Shown piece after piece: positions 24,601 to 33,582 of a stretch of DNA of 64,000 nucleotides. The notes under the pieces are model-generated. The model was given only the letters and a program-made list of their open reading frames with translations. It had not been told where the DNA came from and ran no database searches. Both the position numbers and the translations under genes were made by a program. The DNA lies in contig OU452236.1 of assembly GCA_911728455.2 (NCBI GenBank), positions 13,937,838 through 14,001,837 of the forward strand. Direction: 5' to 3'. The DNA comes from Marthasterias glacialis. Lineage: Eukaryota; Echinodermata; Asteroidea; Forcipulatida; Asteriidae. Each line of letters starts with the position of its first letter. Within the stretch, counting starts at the first letter, position 1.

Positions 24601-27600
24601 TCGTCATCTGGATGCTCAGTGTAGAGACCAAACCTATGGAAGAGAGGATTGGGTACTTGTCAAAAGCCATGGAAAACCATTCTGTTGTAGTCAGAGGTCA
24701 TCCCGCAAAAACAACATTAAATCCTGGAAGCAGATGAACCTTACAGGAGATAATGGTTTTAACTAAAAAAATACCAGGGTATACTTTTAATTGTCTCTTT
24801 TCTGCAGAAAAGAACTTTCTTGAGTAATTTGTTCACTCTCACTTTTTTCGCACTTTAGGTACACCTGGTTCACCATGGAGGCACTTGAGGAGACCTGGCG
24901 TAACCTCCAGAGGATCATCCGTGAACGTGAGGTAGAGCTGAACAAAGAGATGGAACGCCAGGAGGAGAACGATCGCTTCCGCAAACAGTTTGCCCAGCTG
25001 GCTAACACCTTCCATTCATGGCTTACTGAATCCAGGTAAGTGCAAGGGCAGGGTTTGCAGTTCATGCCTCAAAGTTAGTAGTCCAAAACCTCATTTTGAT
25101 CTGTTAACATCAGTCATAGTATGACACTGTTGGATCGAGGTTTGACTTAAACTACTTTGTTGGGGTTGCCAATTAAGCTAATCTTGCTTCTTGTAAAAGG
25201 AATCATGAATAAGAAAAGTTCAAGGGTAGGGTTCGTAGTTTAAAGGTCATTGCTCAAAGCTCTTTCTAATCTATTGAAGTAACCACATCATTGTAGACAT
25301 TCAACAGTGAGGTACACAATGGTGGAAGCCTCTTGATGTCTCAAAATCTTCTTCTTAGTTATAACAAAAGGACAAAGGTCTGGAAACGGGGATTACACAT
25401 TAACCCCCATATAAAGGGAGAATTTCAGCATTATTTCCAGTACCCTCTGTCCTATTTGTGTGGGTGAAATGAAGCGTTGCACGGTGCAGGCCTCGATCTT
25501 AAGAAAAACAGGGGCAGGCCTTTGCTTGCCAAATCAGAGAAATTAATCAAGGGCATACACGCCAAGTTGGTATGGACAGTGCAATTTTTTTGAAGGGCAT
25601 GCTGGCCAACTCGACAGTACATGAGGCCAATGGCCTCGGTGGCCTCGGTTAAGATCAAGGCCAGAAGGTGAGTGCATGTACTGTACACACTCAGCAATGG
25701 AATGTCCGGCAATCTTTCTTTCCGGTCTCCTGAATTCACACAAAAATACATTTTATAAATCCAATTTCAGGTAGGGAAAATATTGACATGTATATGCGTT
25801 GTCTGGCGTTAACTGGTTAAAACCAAATTGAGTTTGACAAGTTGTCTTGTATAGTTAGTGGTGACTTTAACAGTGACTTATCAACATTCTAATTATATTC
25901 CTTTTCAGGCTCTGAATAAAAGGATACTTTGCTGTTAAAATAACTTTTAATCGTGAAAAAAAGAATAATTGCAAGAAAGAGGCTGCACAATACATAACAT
26001 CACTGTGTTAATATGAATCAGCGACTGAAGTACTTTCAAACAAATACAATCTCAAACTTTGATCTGTTTTTCTCTTTTTTCAATCATTTTGTTTTCTTCT
26101 GTTTCTCACCTTTTCTTTTGGTACTTTTCTTTCTTTCCTAATACCTTTTGCATCACTGTCTCCGTAGCAATTCCTCTATATCTGGCGTTACTTTTTGTCT
26201 CCTCACAAACTTTGCCAAATTTAAACTCATGAGGGCCCACTCACTTATGCAAGCTTGAATAATCCACCGGACAACAAGTGGTGTAGCTGAGAAACCCAAC
26301 CCTAACCCCCAGTGGCCCCGAACCCTAACCCCCAGTGGCCCCCAACCCTAACCCCCAGTGGCCTCCCCCCACCCTTGACCAAATGGCCATTGATTTAATA
26401 AGAGGTTTTTGTGTTTCTTATATTATGATGTGTGTGGTGTTCATATTTTAAAATGGGGCTTTGTTTTCTAATCTGGAGAGATTGTTGATGAGGATTGCAA
26501 ATCCAATCATCCTCCTCACAAAGGTCACTTACTTGCTCAATCAACTGCTTATCGTTGATGGTCCATTTCACTTAGCTTAACCCTTACTCCCTATCAGTTT
26601 TTGCTAGAAACCATACCAAATCCGCCAAAATCAATCAACTGAGAGACAGTAAGTATGCAACAGTACTGAATCAATCATAATCAACCTATGCGTTTTTTTG
26701 CTGAAGTACTGAATCAACCAGAATCAATCACTAACATTTGGAGTGTTTTGACTGGTTTGGTACAGTAGGCTTCCAATTCGACCAACTCTACAGAAACCAA
26801 CCAGTGGTTTTAGATTGCTGAAAGACCAGCTCAATCAAAATCAACCAATGTTTCAATCTGGTAGTGTACTGAATCAGTCGGAATCAAGCATATTCAGCCG
26901 ATTGATTTTGATGGACTTGGGACAGTTAGGGTTAATGTACCCTTGCAGAGTGGCAAGACTCAGATGCTTTCCTTGAGCAGCTGTTGCATCAGGGTCAAGG
27001 GTGGGGGCCACTGGGGGTTAGGGTTGGGGGCCACTGGGGGTTAGGGTTGGGGGCCACTGGGGGTTAGGTTTGGGGGCCACTGGGGGTTAGTGTTTGGGGC
27101 CACTGGGGGTTAGTGTTTGGGGCCACTGGGGGTTAGGTTGGGGGGCCACTGGGGGTTAGGTTTGGGGGCCACTGGGGTTAGGTTTGGGGGCCACTGGGGG
27201 TTAGGGTTGGGGGCCACTGGGGGTTAGGGTTGGGGGCCACTGGGGGTTAGGTTTGGGGGCCACTGGGGTTAGGGTTGGGGGCCACTGGGGGTTAGGGTTC
27301 GGGGCCACTGGGGGTTAGGGTTCGGGGCCACTGGGGGTTAGGGTTCGGGGCCACTGGGGGTTAGGTTTGGGTTTCTCAGCTACACCATTTGTTGTCCGGT
27401 GGATTATGCTGGATTTTCTTCAGATATTTAATGAAGTTTCTTCCTAAGGGGACAAAACGAAACGCCAGTGATATAGGAATTAATGTTGTCTCTTCTTATT
27501 GACCAATGACTTGTCTTTATTATGGGTTACCCTGGTAATGTACTACCGTGGCTGCAATAATTCTCTGCCTCCTACTCCAGGACCTTCATCAATGGGTTAC

Positions 27601-30600
27601 TACTTTCTTTCTTTTTTCTGTATTTGGCTTGAGATACACCCCATGCCTGACAAATTTCTTTGTTTCCTTTCTGAAGAAGAAAAAAAAATGTAGAGTTCTC
27701 TGAGATTGCATGAAGCATGGGTTCTTGTTGCTTGAAATCTAACCAAAACTCAACTCTTCACTTTGAAAAATCTCATAATATTTTAATTGACAATAAATAA
27801 GACAACAAATGCATACAAATTTAAGTAACAGTATAAAACACTTAAGGAAATTTGGTTGATCTTTTATTTTTATTTAAATAATGAAAAAAAGTTTCATTTG
27901 TTTCATTTTTTCCCAATGTTTTAGAAAGAACAAATTATGTAAAGGAATTTTGCAAAAAATTGTTAATGGCCTCAAGTTTCGACCCTAGCAGAGGCTTTCT
28001 CAAAGGCCCAAGGAATTTTTTTAGAAGTTTAACTGATTTGTGCCTATTACAAAATATGAGATGGTGTACAAAACCAACATGGTGTAAGATTGACTTCTTT
28101 GAAGTTGATATAAACTGAAAATAGAATCTGCATGATTGTTTAGTTTGAAATCTTCAGCAAAACAGATCTGTTTGTGCATGCCAATACTCTACCCAGACAA
28201 ACTGAATAATATTAACTACGTAGGAATGTAATATTCTACATACCCCAGTTTATCATTCGATTGTTAGACTGGTGTTGTAGCAACAAACTATCAAACAGTA
28301 CAAGTTCCGACCATACCTTTATGGTATCCCATAGATCTTTATCATGCTGTACTATTTTGTGTTCTGCCCATTCAAATTATCTGCCCAAGCTGAGGCTGGA
28401 TGGGAAAAATAGTCTGGTTCCTTTTTGCTGTTGTTAACATAAGTATCTCCAGTAGGGAACAAGACAGGGTTTGTGACAGCCTGATAAAGGTCGGATAGGC
28501 TACCTACCAATGTCTCTAACCCACAAGGTTGTATTACAGGTGAACATGTAGTTTCATCAGTAGTGTCTATAATACATTCAATATATGCCTATAGTAATAG
28601 CTACATACAATTATCAATAGACGGATACAATAAGCCACGCCTACCTTAGCAACTGCCTAGCAACAACACATGGTGTGACTTTCTTGCTTCAACCGCAGCA
28701 GTTTTTCGGTTGTGGCCACACCCACGTATCCGATACACACATGTACATGGTTTTTCGTGAACGGTATGGATTTAGTTTTGTGGCCTTTTGAGCAGTGCCT
28801 TGAGTCCTATAAACAATGCAGACAGGAAAACTGTTAAACCACTTTTACACGACTGTACAGGGACCACTGCTGTGGGATTTGTACCACCAGAAATACAAAA
28901 AATTAAAAAAAAAAAAAAAATAGTACAGATAATTGTTCTGTTGTGTGTCAGAACAATGGTGCCGGTTTGTTTACATTTCTAATGGGATTTTAACGTGTCA
29001 GACTTTTGTCAGACTTTTGTTAGACTTTGAGTGGCGCATTGTCAAGGCTGTGATTGGTCAGTACGTTAGTAGGTAGGGCTTAATGGATGGTCTATTGAAT
29101 GGCTTTTTAAAAACATAGAATACTGTGGTACATTACTGCTGTGTCATTTTCTAGATTAAGAATCGCTAAAAAAAGACACTTGCTGATGACTGTGATAAAC
29201 ATCTCTGGAACAATCTTCTTTTAAAACAAAAAAGAATTTCTACATCTCTCTTTTCATTTTTCAATGCGTGATTATTGAAATGACAATGGCAGAATTTGGA
29301 ATGCTAGGTGGCAGCAGACTTACTAGGTACATTTCCATTGTTTACGTAAATCTGAGCATGCGCAGATGTCCGAGAACAATTGATTTACTCGGTAAGTCTG
29401 CTGCCACCTAGTGTCCCCAAACATCTGCCATTGGCAACCACTTGATGTTTATGGTAAAAATGTCCCAAGTATGGGGACATGAAATAGTAGCAGGATTGTA
29501 CTACAAATCTCTATTACAAATTACACAGTGTACAATAAGAATGATGATTCTAACCCCTAGTGTTAATGAGGATGAGTAACATAACATTTACCCCCAGGAG
29601 CATGGTGTTGGGAGTTTGGAATGAATAGCATGCAAGAAAATGGGCAAGTTGGGGTGATAACAGTCTTGGGAGTTGAACGTACTCCCTGGTCTTGAACAGT
29701 TGGACTTTTGTTACTAGCTGGAAACGAATCAGTGTCAACAAAAGCCCATATGCATATAGCCCAGTGCGCATGACCAGAAATGATCGGCTCGCAAAGGATT
29801 CTGGGTGAAATCCCAGTCTAAAAAACCTTGGCAACCATCATGGCGCGCTGATTTTGAAGCAATGCGGTACACAACATGTAAAACTTGGCATAGTTACATA
29901 TAAACCACAGTACAACGTCCATCTTAGCAGCTCAATTTCTTTATTAGCTGTACTTGGTTTCCCAAGATGCATTGGTGTATATATTGAAAACGGCGCTTGT
30001 GCATATGGGCTATAGACCTTTATCGTGCTGCCATCATCTTGGTCATGTTCCCTGTATCCAATAACAGTAATAAATGCTAATATTCATTGCACAAAAAGGA
30101 ACCAGACTATTTGCCCTTCCAGCCTCTGTTTGGTTACATTGGTTTGAATGTGAGAAAATCAAGATGGCTGCACCGTGATAAATGTCTATTGCACTAACTC
30201 TGTTATGTACAAAACTACATGTAGTGTGTACACTTGCTTGCTACACAGCCATTCATGTCCGCTCTTACAGCTGTAGACTTTTATGATTCTGCCATCACTT
30301 TGGTCATGTTTCCTGAAGGCTGTTACCACAAAGATTAGTTATTCTTGTCATGCAAAAAGGGACCACGCTTTTTTTTTCCATTCACGGATCAGTTTGGACA
30401 CGTTGATTTGAATGGTAGATAAATAAGATGGTAGCAGTGTTGAAAGGGTCTACAGTCAATTGTGCTTTGATTCAAACTTGATTTTCACCCCAACTTGCTC
30501 AAGGAAACAGGAAGATTGTGTTTGACATTTACATCAAAGGAAATATTGAATTGAAATCCATGAAAGATATAAATGGAAAGAGATTATACACATACAGTAA

Positions 30601-33582
30601 GATGCATTGGGATGAAGAAGTATTCGATCATAAATAACGAGGAGATGCATGGATATTGTATAAAGTTAAGAAAGACACTTGTTTGCAGCATTGAAACTCG
30701 CTTTCTTACTGATGTGGTGTTGATACGATGTATTTATGATTGATTTAAATCTAGGGTTGCTATGGTGGAGGAGTCTGGCAATCTGGAGAACCAACTGGAA
30801 AACCTCAAAGTAAGTACACCTCTCTTATCTTCTGAAGTAGATGTTGAAACTTGACATTGTTGGGAAGTTAATCCAAGAGGTCTGGTCGATGGCAAGTAAT
30901 AATTCTATCAGGTACACCTTTGTTCAAAGTTCTTTTTTATTTCACCAACAGCAAAAGATCATTGAGGTTAGGTCCCAGAAGAGTCAGCTGAAGAAGATTG
31001 AAGATCTGGGGGCCAAGATGGAGGAGAGACTCATTCTGGATAACCGGTAGGAGAAAGAAAAACTTTCATAAAAGTAGTTGGAAAATGTGTTAAATGTAGG
31101 TCATGCGTGATCAAATTAGTCGATCTGAGCTGAGGAATACTGGCCCATTAACATGGAGTAAAAGTATCAATTAAAGTGGGATATTATTACAGAGACAATG
31201 AAAAATTGAATCTTCTGATTGTGATTTACAGATTTGGAATTTATCACAGAACCTACAAGTAATCTCTCAGTTTGATTCAATGATCTCTTTTTATTTCCTG
31301 AATGAAAAGACAACCCACAAGATTGTTTTCAGAAATATGTTGATGTCATTTGATTTAATGTTTGTGTAGTTACACTGAGCACTCGACTGTTGGACTTGCA
31401 CAACAATGGGATCAGCTGGATCAGCTTGGTATGCGCATGCAGCATAACCTGGAACAACAGATACAGGCCAGGTAAGTTTGCTCTCTTCTCTTGTCTCTCT
31501 CCTGAAGTCAGTACTGTTGGATTTTGGACACAGTTTTGCCGAAATTTCTGAAACCAGATAGAAGTTTTTATGCAGAGTTGGTTTAATTTGGCATATATAT
31601 ATTCAGGTACATTTGCACTGCGATGGATATTGAGGGCGGCTGACTCAAGTCTGTCGTGATGCGCATAGGCGTACGGGGTACTCCTAGGATTGCCTGAAAT
31701 TTTACTCAGACAAAAACACAATTACCAATTTCTAATAAGTCTTTTTATTTTTTCTTCTTGCTTTGCCCGAACTTCCCCTACTGTTTGGCCTGAATTCGGG
31801 GGGAGGGGGAGGGGCAACTGCCCCCTGCGCCCCTGTCTCTTACGCCTATGGTGATGCGGGCTGGGTCTGAGATGAATACCAGTAGTCGCAATACGGCTGG
31901 TGAAATTTGGTAATTACTTTTTGAGAATTTGATTTCTTAATTTTTGTTTCTCACTTCTCAGGAACACAACTGGAGTCAGCGAGGAGTCACTCAAGGAGTT
32001 CAGCATGATGTTCAAGTAAGTCATTCATTTATAAAATTTGTCTTTCCTTTCCCTTTTATGATCCGCTTCACTCCGTACTAATTTTATTTCTAGAACCCTT
32101 AAAAGTTGAGATATTTTATTTAACCATACATTCTTAGTCGAAAATTCATGAAACAAAAAAGTGCTTATATGAATTCAAAATTAAATTTGAATCTAGAAAA
32201 TTAACTTTTTTTTTACATGTGCTTGTTATCTCCCTAGGCATTTCGACAAGGATAAGACAGGCTTCCTGGAGCACAAGGAGTTCAAGTCTTGCTTAAGGTC
32301 ACTCGGCTACGACCTTCCCATGGTTGAGGAAGGTCAGGAAGATCCAGAGTTCCAGTCTATCCTAGACGTAGTGGATCCAAACAAGTAAGGAAACATGAAT
32401 GGCGGGAATTCTTGTCCAGATTTCATCTTTGGTAGAACCATGATCAAGCTCTACTGTATACTGTTGAAGAAAAAAATGCTGAAGCTCAGAACTTGAAGTT
32501 TTAATTGTTGGAAATTGGGACTCAATTCCATAGCAAATGTATTTCCTTACTAAAATTGGCAGCGAACCAGTCACAAGCAATGTACATGACATGGTTTTTG
32601 ACTGGTAACCCATTTCTGGGAAGATTTTTTCTTTGCTCACAGTCTGATGAAAGTGGGACCTGTAAACATTATCTTCAAGTAAATGTTCTTTTTTTTCTTG
32701 CTGAAGCTCAGAACTTAAACTTTTGATTGTTGCTGAGTGGAACTCAATTCCTTAGCAAACTTATTTCCTTACTACAATTAAGAGAGAAACAGTCACAAGC
32801 AATGTACACTGCATGTTTTGAGGCTGGTAACCCATTTCCGTGAAGATTTTTTCTTTGATCACGATTTGATGAAGTTGGGACCTGATTACATAAACAGTAT
32901 CTTCAAGTAAGTGTTTTTTGTCTTGTTGTGTTTGTGCAGAGACGGAGTTGTATCTCTCCAAGAGTATATGACATTCATGATCAGTCGAGAGACAGAGAAC
33001 GTACACTCCAGGGATGAGATTGAGAATGCCTTCCGGGCTCTCAGTTCAGAGGGTAAACCATTCGTCACCAAACACGAGCTGTATGCGGTAAGTCAACATT
33101 TCAAAGTATTGTCCCAAAAGGGTATTGCTTTGGTTGAGTACTGAAAGAATTGACTTTATTTTGTGTTTGTGTTGTATATCTGTTGTTTCTGTTACTGAAA
33201 TTTACTTTGACAAAAAGTGTTGCTGTACAATTGATAGTTTGCTAAACAAGTTTTTAACATTTAAAGCTATTGCTAACAATACTTTCTATGGTTTTGGTTT
33301 TATTTGGAAGTGTTTTATGTTTTGTATTTTTAGTTTATTATCATTGATTCTGCATTTTAAAAAACTTGTTTGTCTGACTGCATGTGTTTTCTGTGGTAGA
33401 AAATCTCACTCTTTTGAACTGTTGTTTTATCTATTCTGGATGGATTCTTCTTTCAGAATCTACCAACCCAGTTGGCGGAGTACTGCATCCTACGCATGGA
33501 ACCCTACCGCGACGCCAAGGGTCGTGAACTACCCGGAGCCCTTGACTATGTCAAATTCAGCTCTGACATGTTCCAGAACTAA
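638..33582 (+). CDS. SPTAN1: Alpha-spectrin (non-erythroid type), 3' two thirds of the gene, 35 exons
   Basis: Alpha-spectrin pairs with beta-spectrin to form the tetramers that crosslink actin under the plasma membrane. Joined exons: 638-855, 1273-1365, 5425-5559, 6292-6440, 7453-7567, 8084-8167, 8432-8536, 8688-8779, 9079-9223, 9727-9843, 10383-10547, 11330-11478, 11633-11681, 11963-12213, 13107-13354, 14027-14211, 14537-14641, 14757-14866, 14971-15069, 15427-15547, 20793-20914, 21492-21624, 22147-22245, 22841-23077, 23583-23719, 24052-24241, 24380-24495, 24859-25035, 30755-30809, 30952-31046, 31370-31471, 31962-32015, 32238-32384, 32940-33087, 33457-33582. All junctions are GT-AG and phases agree, giving about 1,556 residues and a TAA stop. 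Order seen: spectrin repeat, SH3, a run of triple-helical repeats (e.g. [27 protein letters not shown]), then EF-hands. Text aligns nearly end to end with remembered human and fly alpha-spectrin, including [19 protein letters not shown]. The first exon boundary (638) is the least certain. The 5' third, with tetramerisation site and early repeats, is outside the window. Confidence 0.96.
2050..2091 (+). CDS. SPTAN1: Candidate 42-bp cassette exon of alpha-spectrin just before the SH3 domain
   Basis: A pyrimidine-rich acceptor (ggcttttcctcacag) and a consensus donor (gtaagt) bracket exactly 42 bases that read in phase 0 as [14 protein letters not shown] with no stop. The flanking constitutive exons (ending at 1365, starting at 5425) join in phase 0 without it and that join matches human and fly spectrin, so this exon would be optional. 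Inclusion would put 14 non-helical, proline-containing residues between the repeat and the SH3 domain. I know no vertebrate insert at this point. No transcript evidence is available here. Confidence 0.6.
3833..4427. mobile_element. Nonautonomous transposon with inverted ends and inner hairpin
   Basis: Both ends carry a degenerate inverted copy of ttgttaacggcctcacattt, followed by gcagagtctttctcaa. The inner part 4137-4370 folds on itself (gcagaaaacagtca against tgactgttttctgc). Another copy of one end lies at 27959-28010. It sits in the large intron before the SH3 exon. Confidence 0.55.
5051..5220. mobile_element. MITE with 20-bp inverted ends, 170 bp
   Basis: Begins TATAGAGAGGTTTCACGTGA and ends with the near reverse complement (tcacgcaacctctctata). 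Intronic, in spectrin. Confidence 0.6.
5425..6440 (+). CDS. SPTAN1: Alpha-spectrin SH3 domain exons (5425-5559 and 6292-6440)
   Basis: These two exons encode the SH3 domain found in all alpha-spectrins. The ligand-binding features are present: ALYDY near the start, the WW pair in KDWWKVEV, and GFVPAAYV at the end, where the conserved Pro and Tyr complete the proline-binding face. The second exon runs on into the first helix of the next repeat and ends inside a Gln codon that is completed at 7453. In vertebrates a 20-residue alternative insert lies at that same junction; I looked for an equivalent in the intron 6441-7452 and saw none, only nested SINEs. Confidence 0.95.
5580..5844 (+). mobile_element. 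MITE family A, copy 1
   Basis: Ends are inverted copies of ATAGACCGATCCATTAAGCC. Inside are the family marks cacagccttggctacgt, acaaaagtccgacat and gaagagacgcacattgtg. Related copies lie at 21008-21275, 21701-22052, 28617-29095 and 45173-45418. Confidence 0.75.
6620..7358 (-). mobile_element. Nested tRNA-derived SINEs, minus orientation
   Basis: Read on the minus strand, an outer SINE starts with a tRNA-like head (7358 to about 7262: ggccgagcggtttagtg and gggtttgaatccca boxes). It continues after about 6849 with the body caggagtaaatgggtacc and an ATT-rich tail. Between the two parts sits a second complete SINE: head near 7258 with ggccgagcggataag and ggttcgagtccca, body with gaagggg ttcgccccggtgttcc (space added), and tail tagcgctttatc reversed, ending in (ATT)n. 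So one SINE inserted into another in the spectrin intron before 7453. Confidence 0.65.
7705..7859. mobile_element. Palindromic MITE with internal TAGTCCTAACTTAGGAC repeats
   Basis: Inverted ends GGTGGATTTCACAAA and TTTGTGAAATCCACACC enclose several copies of ctagtcctaacttaggac, itself palindromic. Intronic in spectrin. Confidence 0.7.
8084..8779 (+). CDS. SPTAN1: Alpha-spectrin repeat that lacks the vertebrate calmodulin/calpain loop
   Basis: Exons 8084-8167, 8432-8536 and 8688-8779 encode the repeat after SH3. Human alpha-II spectrin carries here a loop of roughly 36 residues containing the VYGMM calpain site and the calmodulin-binding helix. In this gene the text passes directly from SDVVQRRVY to ELNERW across the junction 8536/8688, as in the fly protein. 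So this spectrin should lack the calmodulin-regulated calpain switch at this place. The lost or never-gained loop is visible from sequence; the functional consequence is inferred from vertebrate work. Confidence 0.88.
10823..11270 (-). mobile_element. Possible 3' fragment of a LINE
   Basis: On the minus strand the segment ends in gataataaaatccttgaat followed by (GAATT)n, the short tandem tail typical of CR1/L2-type LINE 3' ends. A 5' part with weak coding look ([17 protein letters not shown]) precedes it. No reverse transcriptase motifs are present, so the assignment is tentative. Confidence 0.3.
12443..12868 (+). repeat. Minisatellite, 42-bp unit, about ten copies
   Basis: Ten tandem units, each containing caggcttttccttgtacgtt and tatcatggttatagactga, with a few variants. 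Because the unit is a multiple of three it is open over long stretches on both strands, but it lies in a spectrin intron and reads as simple 14-residue repeats, so it is not coding. Confidence 0.9.
13418..13674. mobile_element. 257-bp near-perfect hairpin (foldback MITE)
   Basis: Arms of about 125 bp, 13418-13546 and 13549-13674, are reverse complements with few mismatches (ctcagaactataaggtc at the left, its complement at the right). The tiny loop and high arm identity suggest recent origin. Located in a spectrin intron. Confidence 0.75.
16170..16211 (+). CDS. SPTAN1: Candidate 42-bp cassette exon of alpha-spectrin, partial duplicate of the exon at 20793
   Basis: Between the exon ending at 15547 and the exon starting at 20793 lies a 42-base segment with acceptor (ttttctcgaag) and donor (gtataa), open in phase 0, reading [14 protein letters not shown]. 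The next constitutive exon begins [14 protein letters not shown]: 7 of 14 residues and about 25 of 42 bases agree. Human and fly proteins match the direct join 15547/20793, so this piece is extra. Fourteen residues are two helical heptads, so inclusion would lengthen helix B of this repeat without changing heptad register. The acceptor is weaker than its neighbours. It could be a live cassette exon or a decaying duplicate. Confidence 0.55.
16567..16917 (+). mobile_element. piggyBac-like MITE, 351 bp, copy 1
   Basis: Starts CCCTAACTGT after TTAA (16563-16566) and ends GTAAGGG before TTAT. A second copy of exactly 351 bp in the other orientation lies at 26581-26931 with TTAA on both sides. CCC/GGG termini and TTAA target sites are hallmarks of piggyBac-type elements. 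No transposase inside. Confidence 0.7.
17389..17605. mobile_element. MITE with inverted ends around cttaaaggggctg
   Basis: The left end ctttaaagggtctgggtcat and the right end, reverse complement cttaaaggggctgtgtcatc, are degenerate inverted copies, each followed by catgatta. Spectrin intron. Confidence 0.5.
17811..18006. mobile_element. MITE of the gggcccaatttcat family, 196 bp
   Basis: Ends tgggccaaatttcatagaac and the reverse complement of gctcaatggaattgggccc; both continue into gcttaagca. A related but distinct palindrome is at 43979-44100, and a decayed relative rich in gcttagc lies at about 21280-21425. Confidence 0.65.
21008..21275 (+). mobile_element. MITE family A, copy 2
   Basis: Same order of blocks as 5580-5844, with a small internal tandem duplication of gtcgtgcagtgtggcatt. 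Located between spectrin exons 20793-20914 and 21492-21624. Confidence 0.7.
21701..22052 (-). mobile_element. MITE family A, copy 3, with a duplicated end
   Basis: Opposite orientation. The terminal block with ccattaagccccgcccc occurs at 21711 and again at about 21808, so part of the element is duplicated or one copy landed in another. Confidence 0.65.
22677..22785. mobile_element. Short MITE-like inverted repeat
   Basis: ggtaagtgatgacgttttag at the left is answered by aaacgtcatcattacc at the right; arms are about 33 bp. Confidence 0.45.
23268..23516. mobile_element. Short member of the aaacgtcgagac inverted-repeat family
   Basis: Ends aggaagtaactttaagtagt and gtgataattacttcct are degenerate inverted copies. 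The middle is a hairpin built on gttggctctgaaaagagct and its complement. A long relative is at 39302-40044. Confidence 0.6.
26259..27407. mobile_element. Foldback transposon with minisatellite arms, 1.15 kb
   Basis: The ends ataatccaccggacaacaa (26259) and its reverse complement (ending 27407) match over about 40 bases. Both then run into a tandem repeat of roughly 24 bases, ccactgggggttagggtt plus G-rich spacer: three units on the left (to about 26370) and about sixteen on the right (27005-27375), followed by the shared ggtcaagggtgggg. Asymmetric tandem arms are typical of foldback elements. A 351-bp MITE sits inside. Located in the 5.7-kb spectrin intron 25036-30754. Confidence 0.75.
26581..26931 (-). 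mobile_element. piggyBac-like MITE, 351 bp, copy 2, nested in the foldback element
   Basis: TTAA at 26577-26580 and at 26932-26935 flank it exactly; termini CCCTTAC and GTTAGGG. Reverse complement of the copy at 16567-16917, same length. Confidence 0.75.
28331..28493. mobile_element. MITE family B, copy 1
   Basis: Ends atagatctttatcatgctg and the reverse complement of gcctgataaaggtcgg. The inner mark gaggctggatggg...tagtctggttcctttttg is shared with copies at 30012-30189, 30272-30454 and 45786-45963, and a fragment at 2357-2460. Confidence 0.6.
28617..29095 (+). mobile_element. MITE family A, copy 4, enlarged
   Basis: Family A ends (atagacggatacaataagcc and ggcttaatggatggtctat) and inner agacttttgtcagact, but about 200 bases longer than the other copies, with unrelated sequence inside. 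Confidence 0.55.
29288..29429. mobile_element. MITE with ctaggtggcagcagacttac ends
   Basis: Inverted arms carry ctaggtggcagcagacttac. A single arm of the same family is at about 18050-18170. Confidence 0.6.
29743..30011. mobile_element. MITE with agcccatatgca ends
   Basis: Begins AGCCCATATGCA and ends with TGCATATGGGC plus T, abutting a family B copy directly. Confidence 0.5.
30012..30189. mobile_element. MITE family B, copy 2
   Basis: Ends atagacctttatcgtgctgc and reverse complement of caccgtgataaatgtctat; inner aaaaaggaaccagactattt. Confidence 0.65.
30272..30454. mobile_element. MITE family B, copy 3
   Basis: Same layout as 30012-30189, more diverged; lies 80 bases from it. Confidence 0.55.
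31664..31850. mobile_element. 187-bp MITE with perfect 8-bp target duplication
   Basis: Termini CATAGGCGTA and TACGCCTATG are perfect inverted copies. GTGATGCG stands directly on both sides (31656-31663 and 31851-31858). Eight-base duplications are typical of hAT-type elements. Spectrin intron. Confidence 0.8.
31962..33582 (+). CDS. SPTAN1: Alpha-spectrin C-terminal EF-hand domain exons
   Basis: Exons 31962-32015, 32238-32384, 32940-33087 and 33457-33582 encode the calmodulin-like tail that binds calcium and works with the beta-spectrin actin-binding domain. The first EF-hand loop reads [14 protein letters not shown], with Asp at positions 1 and 3 and Glu at 12. The second reads [14 protein letters not shown], also with a complete ligand set. 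The last two EF-hands are degenerate, as is usual for the family. The protein ends SSDMFQN and stops with TAA at 33580-33582; the human protein ends FVN. Confidence 0.95.
32477..32930 (+). repeat. Tandem duplication of about 220 bp in the last-but-one spectrin introns
   Basis: Copy 1, about 32477-32690, and copy 2, about 32702-32925, share ctgaagctcagaactt, cagtcacaagcaatgtaca, ggtaacccatttc and atcttcaagtaa in the same order. Copy 2 ends ten or so bases before the exon at 32940. Confidence 0.75.

Noticed and set aside
27000-27375. Telomere or interstitial telomere array
   Set aside because: TTAGGG is only part of a 24-base unit, and the array is one arm of an inverted, intronic element.
25036-30754. 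Small alternative spectrin exon corresponding to the six-residue vertebrate insert near repeat 21
   Set aside because: The direct join 25035/30755 gives the fly-like length. I found no convincing in-frame mini-exon in this repeat-filled intron, though it could be missed by eye.
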